DNA of 64,000 nucleotides, taken from positions 9,871 through 73,870 of the forward strand of contig LUJO01000047.1 in assembly GCA_001689405.1 (NCBI GenBank). Reading direction: 5' to 3'. A program made the position numbers and the translations under genes. Source of the DNA: Candidatus Homeothermus arabinoxylanisolvens. Lineage in GTDB: Bacteria; Bacteroidota; Bacteroidia; Bacteroidales; Muribaculaceae. A model generated the notes under the pieces. It worked only from the letters and a program-made list of their open reading frames with translations. It ran no database searches and was not told the DNA's origin. This document shows, piece by piece, positions 16,887 to 24,253 of the stretch; position 1 is the first letter of the stretch; each line of letters begins with the position of its first letter.

Positions 16887-17154
16887 CCCGCTGTTGCATT
16901 CGCAGTTGCGACTGGCTGTGATGTCGGTTCTCATGCATCTTGATAAAGCCGACTTTGTATATCTTAAGGATAAGACCGAAGCTACGGCGGGAAATCTGAG
17001 TGTGCAGCTTGATAAATTGTCGGCAGCCGGTTACATAACTGTAGAAAAGGGCTTCGTAGGAAAGAAGCCGCGTACCGTATGCAGTATAACCGATAAGGGA
17101 CGAGAAGCTTTCGAAGCCTATGTCAATACCCTAAGGCAGTACCTTGACCTATAA
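16873..17154 (+). CDS. Winged-helix transcriptional regulator (HTH_34 type, MarR/ArsR-like)
   Basis: About 93 residues from the ATG at 16873; an earlier ATG at 16858 would add five residues. The protein is one winged helix: LRLAVMSVLMHLDKADF, then the recognition helix in TAGNLSVQLDKL, then the wing with GYITVEKGFVGKKP and a C-terminal helix. This matches the small stand-alone HTH_34 family. It overlaps the membrane-protein gene by 14 bp, so the two are co-translated. Autoregulation through the two palindromes near 16.13 and 16.22 kb is a direct, testable inference. Confidence 0.85.
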   Translation: MKELDPLLHSQLRLAVMSVLMHLDKADFVYLKDKTEATAGNLSVQLDKLSAAGYITVEKGFVGKKPRTVCSITDKGREAFEAYVNTLRQYLDL

Positions 17155-17189
17155 AAATGCCTTTCGGATTTTGGCGCTGGTCAGAAAAA

Positions 17190-17777
17190 CTATTCGGTCA
17201 CGCGACGGGCGCCGATGTACCGGCGGTTGTAGTAAGGCTCGGTCGATTTGCTGACCGTGATGCCGGAGCTGCATGCCGAATGAATGAAGTCAAATGTGCC
17301 GTTTTCGCTGTCGACATTGACAACTATGCCTACATGACCTACAACTTTTTTGCTGCCGCCGCGGCCTCCGAAAAATACGAGGTCACCGGGACGAAGGTCG
17401 GCATTGTCTATCGATGTGCCCTGTGTATATTGTGAGCGTGATGACGCTTTGAGCGATATGCCGAATTGTCGGTAAACATAGCTGGTGAAGCCGGAGCAGT
17501 CAAAGCCCTTGGGTGTCTTGCCTCCGCGACGGTAACGCAGTCCTGTAAATTTGTGCGCGAATGTCAGCATGTCGCCGATGTATTCAGGAAGCTCGTCATC
17601 GGGCGCCACTCTTACAGGCGACAGAAGCGGTATCTCCGGCTTCCATGTGTTGATGGCGGCTATGTCGCGCGACATGTCGGGCAGATTGTGTTGAAGAACG
17701 GGATGCGCGGCATAAGCTGACGTCAGGACGCCGCTTAACCACAGAATTCCGGTTATGATGAGTATGTATAGTCTCAT
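17190..17777 (-). CDS. Secreted NlpC/P60 (C40) peptidase
   Basis: 195 residues. Signal peptide at about 1-23 (ending AYA). The C40 domain has the catalytic Cys in FDCSGFTSYVYRQFG, the catalytic His in GHVGIVV, and a polar third residue in the FIHSA segment. The family cleaves D-Glu-diaminopimelate or related bonds in cell-wall peptides in the periplasm. Single gene with its own promoter; its 3' end faces the winged-helix operon across 35 bp. Confidence 0.88.
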   Translation of the reverse strand: MRLYILIITGILWLSGVLTSAYAAHPVLQHNLPDMSRDIAAINTWKPEIPLLSPVRVAPDDELPEYIGDMLTFAHKFTGLRYRRGGKTPKGFDCSGFTSYVYRQFGISLKASSRSQYTQGTSIDNADLRPGDLVFFGGRGGSKKVVGHVGIVVNVDSENGTFDFIHSACSSGITVSKSTEPYYNRRYIGARRVTE

Positions 17778-17822
17778 AAATTGTTAAAGGTACCTGAATA
17801 AGGTTATTCTTGATGAACTATA

Positions 17823-17853
17823 CAAAGATAGTCATTGCATCGGGTTGTTACAA
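17823..17853 (-). promoter_or_regulatory. Promoter of the NlpC/P60 gene
   Basis: On the minus strand: TTG (17853-17851), 20-bp gap, TATCTTTG (17830-17823), 45 bp before the ATG. The -33 box falls in the loop of a hairpin. Confidence 0.75.
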
Positions 17854-17867
17854 ACCTGATGCAATGA
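17832..17867 (-). terminator. Hairpin between the U32 gene and the NlpC/P60 gene
   Basis: A 15-bp stem with one wobble pair (17832-17846 with 17853-17867). It lies 69 bp downstream of the U32 stop and overlaps the next promoter. It may end U32 transcription; there is no T-run. Confidence 0.45.
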
Positions 17868-17898
17868 TTTATGTTAATTTCACATTTAGAGTATTGGC

Positions 17899-17925
17899 CC
17901 AATTAGTCCAATTGGTCCAATTGGT
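17899..17925. repeat. Three tandem copies of CCAATT(A/G)GT
   Basis: A 9-bp unit, CCAATTAGT once then CCAATTGGT twice, just downstream of the U32 stop. A short tandem repeat; each unit contains the self-complementary CCAATTGG or a variant. Confidence 0.7.
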
Positions 17926-17935
17926 CTTATGAATC

Positions 17936-19195
17936 CTATTTTAACGACTTGAGCGTCTCGGTCGGCACCCATTTAAACATTTTGTCGCTCGGCCTTATTT
18001 TGACATCGGTCTTTATCGAGAAGCGGTCGCCTTTCACCGCCTTTTCGACGGGCTTGAGGTCTACGCGTATCTCTTCAATCGTCATTATGACCGCTCCTGT
18101 CGTAGGTCCGGTTATCACGACCTCGTCACCGACAGAAAGCTCTCCGTTCTCCATCAGAAATTCCGCGACGCCGATGTTGCTGAAATAGCGTACTCCCTTG
18201 GCGGCATATACTTTGGTGCGCGTGGCCGATGAACCGTACTTTGATGTCCATTCGCCCAGCCGTTGGCCGAGATAGTAGCCGTTCCAGAAGCCCCGGTTGA
18301 ATATCTGTGAGAGCCGGTTGTCCCACTCTGCCACGCGTTCCTCGCTGAAAGTTCCTTCGCAAACCGCACGCAGCGCTTCGTCATAGCACTGTACCGCTAT
18401 TTTCACATATTCAGGCCCCCGGGCTCGGCCTTCGATCTTGAACACTCTTACACCCGCATCTATCATTTTGTTGAGGAAGTGTATGGTCTTAAGGTCCTTG
18501 GGCGACATTATATACTGGTTCTCAATGTCGAGTTCGTCGCCGGTCTCTTTATCGCGTACAGTATAGCCGCGTCGGCATATCTGGGTGCACGCTCCGCGGT
18601 TGGCGCTTGAGTTCATCTCATGCAGGCTGAGATAACATTTGCCCGATACGGCCATGCACAATGCTCCGTGACAGAACATCTCGATGCGCATGTGATTGCC
18701 GTGTGGGCCGCGTATGTCGTCGGCAATGATGTGTTCATGAATGTCACGCACTCGGTCGAGGTCTACCTCGCGTGCGAGCACAACTACGTCGGCCCATTGC
18801 GAGTAAAACTTCACCGCTTCGGTGTTGGTTATATTGACTTGTGTCGATATATGTACTTCGACACCGACTTTTCGGGCGTAAAGTATGGCTACTATGTCAC
18901 TCGCTATTATAGCCGTGATGCCGGCCTCATGTGCGGCATCGATTATGGAGTGACACTTGTCGATGTCATCATCAAATATTATGGTGTTGACTGTAAGGTA
19001 GGTTTTCACTCCGTGGTCGTTGCATGTACGGGCTATGTCGCGTAAGTCATCAAGTGTGAAGTTGTTGGATGAACGTGCGCGCATATTCAGTCCCTCGATG
19101 CCGAAGTATACGGCATCGGCGCCGGCGTCGATTGCGGCGTAAAGCGACTCGTAGCTCCCTACCGGAGCCATTATCTCGAAATCAGATCTTTTCAT
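17936..19195 (-). CDS. U32 family protein (TrhP/RlhA-like hydroxylation enzyme)
   Basis: 419 residues. It opens with FEIMAPVGSYESLYAAI and GADAVYFG, the TIM-barrel start of U32 proteins. Four Cys fit the conserved cluster: CHGALC, SGKC, and GACTQIC close by. The C-terminal beta-barrel follows at about 330-410. Although classed as peptidases, family members TrhP and RlhA hydroxylate tRNA or 23S rRNA with prephenate-derived chemistry; an RNA target is therefore likely but which one is not shown. The start at 19195 fits the family; a -7 box lies only four bases upstream, suggesting a leaderless transcript. Confidence 0.83.
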   Translation of the reverse strand: MKRSDFEIMAPVGSYESLYAAIDAGADAVYFGIEGLNMRARSSNNFTLDDLRDIARTCNDHGVKTYLTVNTIIFDDDIDKCHSIIDAAHEAGITAIIASDIVAILYARKVGVEVHISTQVNITNTEAVKFYSQWADVVVLAREVDLDRVRDIHEHIIADDIRGPHGNHMRIEMFCHGALCMAVSGKCYLSLHEMNSSANRGACTQICRRGYTVRDKETGDELDIENQYIMSPKDLKTIHFLNKMIDAGVRVFKIEGRARGPEYVKIAVQCYDEALRAVCEGTFSEERVAEWDNRLSQIFNRGFWNGYYLGQRLGEWTSKYGSSATRTKVYAAKGVRYFSNIGVAEFLMENGELSVGDEVVITGPTTGAVIMTIEEIRVDLKPVEKAVKGDRFSIKTDVKIRPSDKMFKWVPTETLKSLK

Positions 19196-19199
19196 GATG

Positions 19200-19207
19200 C
19201 AAATTTA
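19200..19207 (-). promoter_or_regulatory. Promoter -7 element for the U32 gene
   Basis: TAAATTTG on the minus strand; only four bases separate it from the ATG. No TTG at the expected -33 distance. Confidence 0.45.
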
Positions 19208-19277
19208 GCGTAAAAAACGCATACTGCCGTAGTGTGACATCGATAAATGCGGCAGAGAGGTTGTAATATGCCGGTTG

Positions 19278-21119
19278 TCAAAGCACTATCACGAAGCCTC
19301 CGCGGGGAAGCAGCGACAGTTTTTGAGGAACAGACGAGATTGTCGATACGGTCCACGGTGTTTCGGTATCACCGCTGTCGGTATACAATTTTCCTTTGTT
19401 AAAGCTGGCGAGGTCGATGCGGTCGACAGGTATCGTTAAGTCGAGATCGCTGTCAGTGCCGTTTATGCCGGCGATAAACCATCGGTTGCCGTTTTTGCGA
19501 GCCATTACGACATATTTACCGGGATATCCTGCGAGCAGTCTTGTGTCATCCCACACTGTGGGAAGCCCTGTCAGAAACTCTTGTACCTCCTTAGGCTGTG
19601 CGAGATAGCTCTCCGGCTTGTCGGCAAGATGCTGTACGGTAGATTCAAACAGAACGGTCAGTGCCAGCTCATGTCCGTGAGTCGTTATGTGCGGGTGCTG
19701 TGAATCGGAGAATGTACACGGAGTATAGTCCATAGGTCCGATGACATTGCGGGTAAACGGCAGAGTGGCGTTGTGGGCTGCTGCACGGTCGGTCAGCACC
19801 GGAGCGTTGTTGTACCATTCGGCGCCGTAGACTCCCTCGACCGAAACGAGATTCGGGTAAGTGCGCTGCCAACCTCGCGGTATTGTGGCTCCATGGAAGT
19901 TGACGAGCAGATTATGTCGTGCAGCACATTCAAGCAGTTCGATACAATACTCCATCGTCTGCTGTGTGTCACCTGCAAAGAAGTCGATTTTCACTCCTGC
20001 TACCCCTATATCCTGAAGCATGGCAAATTCCCGTTCTCTGTCTTCAGGTTTATTCAGACGGAACAGCGGGCCGCAGGCTCCGTTTGTGGTCCATGCCGTT
20101 GATGAATTATACCAGAGAAGCGTTTTTACATTGCGCTCTGCCGCATACTTCAACGCGTCGTTTATGTCACCTCCGTTGCCCATGATGTCCCACTCCCAGT
20201 CGATGAGCACGTAAGGTAGTTTAAGAGTCTCGGCCATGTCTATGTACTGAGTCACAAGACGGTAGTCTTTTGATCCCCTGTTATAGGCCCAGTAAATCCA
20301 TGATGCCGCTCCCGGCTTTATCCAAGATGTGTCGGCAATTCTTGATTCGGGGCTTACATCGGTTACAAGAGTGGACTCTGTTATGTCATTGAGCGAACCG
20401 AGAATGATGACACGCCACGGTGTGTGGCCACATCGAGCCGGCGAACCCCATGATATATTATAGGCCGACGGCGTTTCCGCCGCGGTCAGTGACGATGCGC
20501 TATGGCATTTTTCTATGCCTGCTTCAGTCAGCAACGCCCAAGAGTCTTTGCCTAATTCAAACAGAGCCGGGAAGCCCCAGTGAGCATCATGTTGGGAGTC
20601 GCCGGTCTCTTCTGGGAAAAAGCGCTCATATGATTGGTCGTACTGCTGCATCCATCGCTTGCATGACAATGGTATTTTATACTGTGTTGTCTCGCCGCAT
20701 ATGTTGCCGTCGCCTTCGGTCTCGTAGCGGAAGGCTAGGCCGTCGTTATACAGCCGCAGTACCATAGACAGCGTGCCGTTATCCTTTCCGTTGGCAACGA
20801 GCCTGTATTCATTATAGGTGTTAGAGCATTTGAGACGTTTGCCGCCGGTCATTTCATATTTGATATTTTGCGGGAGCGACGATGATGATACAATCCATTT
20901 GTCTACGGAAGCCGGTCTATTGTCGATTGTGGCTCCCGATGCCGATACGGTGAACAGGTTTCTTTCATTGCCATAGTGTATATCCATGTTATTTTTGTCG
21001 ATAGTGACTTCTATGGTTTTATCTGGAGACTGCATTTTTTTTACGGCAGTGGCAGTGTGCCGGCTTAAAGCCATAGCCGACAGCGACAGTAGGATGATGA
21101 GCAATCTGTGATGATTCAT
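19278..21119 (-). CDS. Glycoside hydrolase family 97
   Basis: 613 residues with a signal peptide (about 1-25). N-terminal beta-sandwich, then a TIM barrel with LIDWEWD, GVKIDFFAGDTQQTMEYC and VEGVYGAEWY, and a C-terminal beta domain with GYPGKYVVMARK; this is the GH97 order. The family includes inverting alpha-glucosidases (SusB) and retaining alpha-galactosidases. The KIDFF-GD-Q segment may favour the retaining group, but I cannot decide. Predicted periplasmic. Divergent from a second GH97 gene, sharing a 227-bp promoter region; similar to it but clearly not a recent copy. Confidence 0.9.
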   Translation of the reverse strand: MNHHRLLIILLSLSAMALSRHTATAVKKMQSPDKTIEVTIDKNNMDIHYGNERNLFTVSASGATIDNRPASVDKWIVSSSSLPQNIKYEMTGGKRLKCSNTYNEYRLVANGKDNGTLSMVLRLYNDGLAFRYETEGDGNICGETTQYKIPLSCKRWMQQYDQSYERFFPEETGDSQHDAHWGFPALFELGKDSWALLTEAGIEKCHSASSLTAAETPSAYNISWGSPARCGHTPWRVIILGSLNDITESTLVTDVSPESRIADTSWIKPGAASWIYWAYNRGSKDYRLVTQYIDMAETLKLPYVLIDWEWDIMGNGGDINDALKYAAERNVKTLLWYNSSTAWTTNGACGPLFRLNKPEDREREFAMLQDIGVAGVKIDFFAGDTQQTMEYCIELLECAARHNLLVNFHGATIPRGWQRTYPNLVSVEGVYGAEWYNNAPVLTDRAAAHNATLPFTRNVIGPMDYTPCTFSDSQHPHITTHGHELALTVLFESTVQHLADKPESYLAQPKEVQEFLTGLPTVWDDTRLLAGYPGKYVVMARKNGNRWFIAGINGTDSDLDLTIPVDRIDLASFNKGKLYTDSGDTETPWTVSTISSVPQKLSLLPRGGFVIVL

Positions 21120-21150
21120 GTTATTGATGTTGATTGAGTGTTAAGATATG

Positions 21151-21158
21151 CAAATATA
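21151..21158 (-). promoter_or_regulatory. Promoter -7 element for the minus-strand GH97 gene
   Basis: TATATTTG on the minus strand, 31 bp before the ATG; no TTG at -33. Confidence 0.5.
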
Positions 21159-21299
21159 ATACAGATTCGGTTTAAGCCACCGTAAATTATGTAACATATT
21201 TGCTGCAGTAAGGTATCGTAAAGATAAATTTTACGGCAATATTTGTTACTTTCGCAATTATTATAATAAAGTTATACCTTTAATGCGGCATTATAAGAT

Positions 21300-21307
21300 T
21301 ATTTTTG
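21300..21307 (+). promoter_or_regulatory. Promoter -7 element for the plus-strand GH97 gene
   Basis: TATTTTTG, 39 bp before the ATG at 21347; no clear -33 box, so an activator may be needed. Confidence 0.5.
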
Positions 21308-21346
21308 CATATACTATTTCTAATAACTTGAATCAATATAAAGACA

Positions 21347-23296
21347 ATGAAGAAAGTAATTTTGAGTTTAAGTGTGCTGTTGGCGTCTTCGGCATTGGGC
21401 GCTCCGGTCACTGTTTCGGGTCCTGACGGCAAGCTTATTGTGTCGACCGACGTGATAGGCGGCAAGCCGGTGTATTCGATAACTTACGACGGCGATGTCA
21501 TAATTGAAAACTCTCCGCTCGGTTTCAAGGCCGATGTCGGCGACTTTACACAGTATATGGCTTTGACCGGCTCCAAGCGCGGAGAGATAAAGAAGTCATA
21601 TGATCAGGACAAAATCAAGAAAAGCCATATAGACTATAACGCCAATACGCTGGTGAACACTTACAAAGGCGCTTTCGGCCATGAGATGTCGGTGGAATGG
21701 CAGGTGTCGGACAACGACGTCGCTTTCCGCTATATCATACCGAGTCAGAACGGAGGCGAAACCGGTGCGATGGTTGTCAATGAAGAGGCCACGGGCTATC
21801 GCTTTCCGAAGGAGACAACCGTTTTCCTGACCTCGCAGAGCGATGCCATGATAGGGTGGAAGCGTACAAAGCCGAGCTATGAGGAGTTTTACATAGCCGA
21901 TGCACCGCTTGACTCTCCTTCACAGTTTGGTCACGGCTTTACGTTCCCCGCTCTGTTCCGCGTAGGCGACAAGGGTTGGGCGCTTCTGTCAGAGACCGGT
22001 GTCGACGGTTACTATTGCGCCTCGCACCTTAGCGATTACAACGACGGAGTATACACTATAGCCTATCCGATGCCTGAGGAAAACAACGGCAACGGTACTG
22101 CCGCCCCCGGCATATCATTGCCCGGAAAGACTCCGTGGCGTACAATCACCGTAGCCGACCGTCTTGCTCCCATTGTAGAGACAACCGTGCCTTGGGATGT
22201 CGTGGAGCCCCGTTACAAGACCGAAACACCCGCTCGGGCAGGACGCGGTACTTGGAGCTGGATCATATGGCAGGATGCAAGCATGAACATGGATGACCAG
22301 AAGACATTCATTGACCTTGCCGAAGACTTGGGTTATGAAAACATACTTATAGATGCCGGCTGGGACCAGAATATAGGCTATGACCGTATGCCCGAACTTC
22401 TCGGTTATGCCCGTGAGAAAGGTATCAACCCCATTCTGTGGTACTCGTCGAGCGGCCCGTGGAACGATATCGTACAAACTCCGATAAACAAGATGGACCG
22501 CCCCATTGTACGCAAAAACGAGATGAAGTGGCTTCAGGACAACGGTGTGCATGCCATAAAAGTAGACTTCTTCGGCGGTGACAAGCAGGAGACCATGCGC
22601 CTGTATGAAGACATATTAAGTGATGCGGCCGACTATGGTATCGACGTCATATTCCACGGTTGTACCCTTCCACGCGGCTGGGAGCGTATGTACCCCAACC
22701 ATGTAGGCAGTGAGGCTGTCTTTGCTTCGGAAAATCTTGTGTTCGGTCAGGTATTTTGCGATCTTGAAGCTTTCCATGCCACTCTTCATCCGTTCATCCG
22801 TAATGCTGTTGCTCTTATGGAGTACGGCGGCACCATACTTAACCATCGAGTGAGCCGAGACAACAAGAGCGGCAACGTGCGTCGTACCGGCGATGTTTTC
22901 CAGCTCGCCACTGCCGTGTTGTTCCAGAATCCCGTTCAGAATTTTGCTCTGACTCCCGATAATCTTACAGGTTCTCCCGCCGAAGCCATAGAGTTTATGA
23001 AGAATGTGCCAACGACTTGGGATGACGTTAAGCTTATCGACGGTTATCCCGGCAAATATGTAGTGCTTGCACGCCGTCACGGCGACAAGTGGTACATAGC
23101 AGGGGTCAACGCGCTTAAGGAGCCTGTGAAACTTAATCTTGACCTGTCGTCGCTCGGACTTAAATCATCAGTATTGAAGATGTATGCCGATGATGCCGCC
23201 CATGACTTCAAGATTAAGGATGTCAAGGTTAAAAACAGCACTACCGTGCCGATGGAGATTTTCCCTGACGGAGGAGTCGTCATGGTAGCGGATTAA
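21347..23296 (+). CDS. Glycoside hydrolase family 97
   Basis: 649 residues with a signal peptide (about 1-19, ending ALG). GH97 features are the N-terminal sandwich, LIDAGWDQNIGYD, AIKVDFFGGDKQETM, the acidic SEAVFASEN loop, and a C-terminal GYPGKYVVLARR. It lies 25 bp before a secreted esterase, so the pair likely form an operon that debranches and deacylates a glycan. Bond specificity is not settled; compared with the neighbour at 19.3 kb, the VEGVYGAEW stretch is replaced by SEAVFASEN, suggesting a different substrate. Confidence 0.9.
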   Translation: MKKVILSLSVLLASSALGAPVTVSGPDGKLIVSTDVIGGKPVYSITYDGDVIIENSPLGFKADVGDFTQYMALTGSKRGEIKKSYDQDKIKKSHIDYNANTLVNTYKGAFGHEMSVEWQVSDNDVAFRYIIPSQNGGETGAMVVNEEATGYRFPKETTVFLTSQSDAMIGWKRTKPSYEEFYIADAPLDSPSQFGHGFTFPALFRVGDKGWALLSETGVDGYYCASHLSDYNDGVYTIAYPMPEENNGNGTAAPGISLPGKTPWRTITVADRLAPIVETTVPWDVVEPRYKTETPARAGRGTWSWIIWQDASMNMDDQKTFIDLAEDLGYENILIDAGWDQNIGYDRMPELLGYAREKGINPILWYSSSGPWNDIVQTPINKMDRPIVRKNEMKWLQDNGVHAIKVDFFGGDKQETMRLYEDILSDAADYGIDVIFHGCTLPRGWERMYPNHVGSEAVFASENLVFGQVFCDLEAFHATLHPFIRNAVALMEYGGTILNHRVSRDNKSGNVRRTGDVFQLATAVLFQNPVQNFALTPDNLTGSPAEAIEFMKNVPTTWDDVKLIDGYPGKYVVLARRHGDKWYIAGVNALKEPVKLNLDLSSLGLKSSVLKMYADDAAHDFKIKDVKVKNSTTVPMEIFPDGGVVMVAD

Positions 23297-23321
23297 TATC
23301 TTTACATAAAACATAAATATC

Positions 23322-24167
23322 ATGATTATCAGAAAATTATTGGTTGCCGCCATGCTGTGCGTGTCATTGGGCGCAGCATCGCAAGACAATCGTGTGGATC
23401 TTATGCTCTGGAATGAGAGCGCCGATGCAGAGCAGGCCAAAGCCGCGGCTTCATCCACTGATTTTACGCGTGATCCGGCCATAACCGTGTACAAGGCCGA
23501 CAAACCCAACGGCAAGGCTGTGATCATGTGTCCGGGCGGCGGTTACGGCTGGCTCGCAACGGGACATGAAGGCCACGACATGGCCCAGTGGTTCAACGCG
23601 CAGGGCATAACATATGTAGTGCTTAAATACCGTCTGCCGCAGGGCAACCATGAGATACCGCTGGCCGACGCGGAACAGGCTGTAAGGCTTGTGCGCAGTC
23701 ATGCGGCGGAGTGGAATGTGAATCCCCATAAGGTAGGCATAATGGGGGCTTCGGCCGGAGGTCATCTCGCCTCTACACTTGCCACTCATTATTCGTCGGC
23801 CGAGACCCGTCCCGATTTCCAGATATTGTTTTATCCGGTTATCACGATGGATCCCTCATATACCCACGGCGGGTCAAGAGCCAATCTTATAGGCGAAAAT
23901 CCATCGGCCGAACTGCAGAAGAAGTTCTGCAACGAGTTTCAGGTGACACCCGATACCCCGAAGGCTTTTATAATGCTTTCGTCAGATGACACCGTAGTGC
24001 CTGTGGCAAACAGTATAAACTATTATACCGCGCTTGTAAACAACGGTGTGCCTGCCTCGCTGCACGCCTATCCTGTAGGCGGTCACGGCTGGGGTTACGG
24101 CGATGGTTTTATCTACAAGCACCAGTGGAAGGAGGAACTCGAAAAGTGGCTCCGTGAAGAGCTTTGA
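23322..24167 (+). CDS. Secreted alpha/beta-hydrolase, carbohydrate esterase-like
   Basis: 281 residues with a signal peptide (about 1-21). The alpha/beta-hydrolase fold shows the oxyanion HGGG-like loop as MCPGGGYGW, the nucleophile Ser in GASAGGHLAS, Asp in SSDDTVVP and His in GGHGWGYG. This resembles the BD-FAE/acetylxylan-esterase group, which removes acetyl or feruloyl groups from plant polysaccharides in the periplasm. It sits 25 bp after GH97 and before a two-way terminator. Confidence 0.85.
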   Translation: MIIRKLLVAAMLCVSLGAASQDNRVDLMLWNESADAEQAKAAASSTDFTRDPAITVYKADKPNGKAVIMCPGGGYGWLATGHEGHDMAQWFNAQGITYVVLKYRLPQGNHEIPLADAEQAVRLVRSHAAEWNVNPHKVGIMGASAGGHLASTLATHYSSAETRPDFQILFYPVITMDPSYTHGGSRANLIGENPSAELQKKFCNEFQVTPDTPKAFIMLSSDDTVVPVANSINYYTALVNNGVPASLHAYPVGGHGWGYGDGFIYKHQWKEELEKWLREEL

Positions 24168-24184
24168 TAACTCCCGAGCATTAT

Positions 24185-24235
24185 AAAAAGCCCCGGTCCG
24201 TCAGTACTCGACTGCATGAACCGGGGCCTTTTTTT
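24185..24235. terminator. Bidirectional terminator
   Basis: An A-run followed by GCCCCGGT pairs with ACCGGGGC followed by a run of seven T. It separates the convergent esterase (+) and GH92 (-) genes and can serve both. Confidence 0.85.
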
Positions 24236-24253
24236 GTATGTAGATCAATGATT

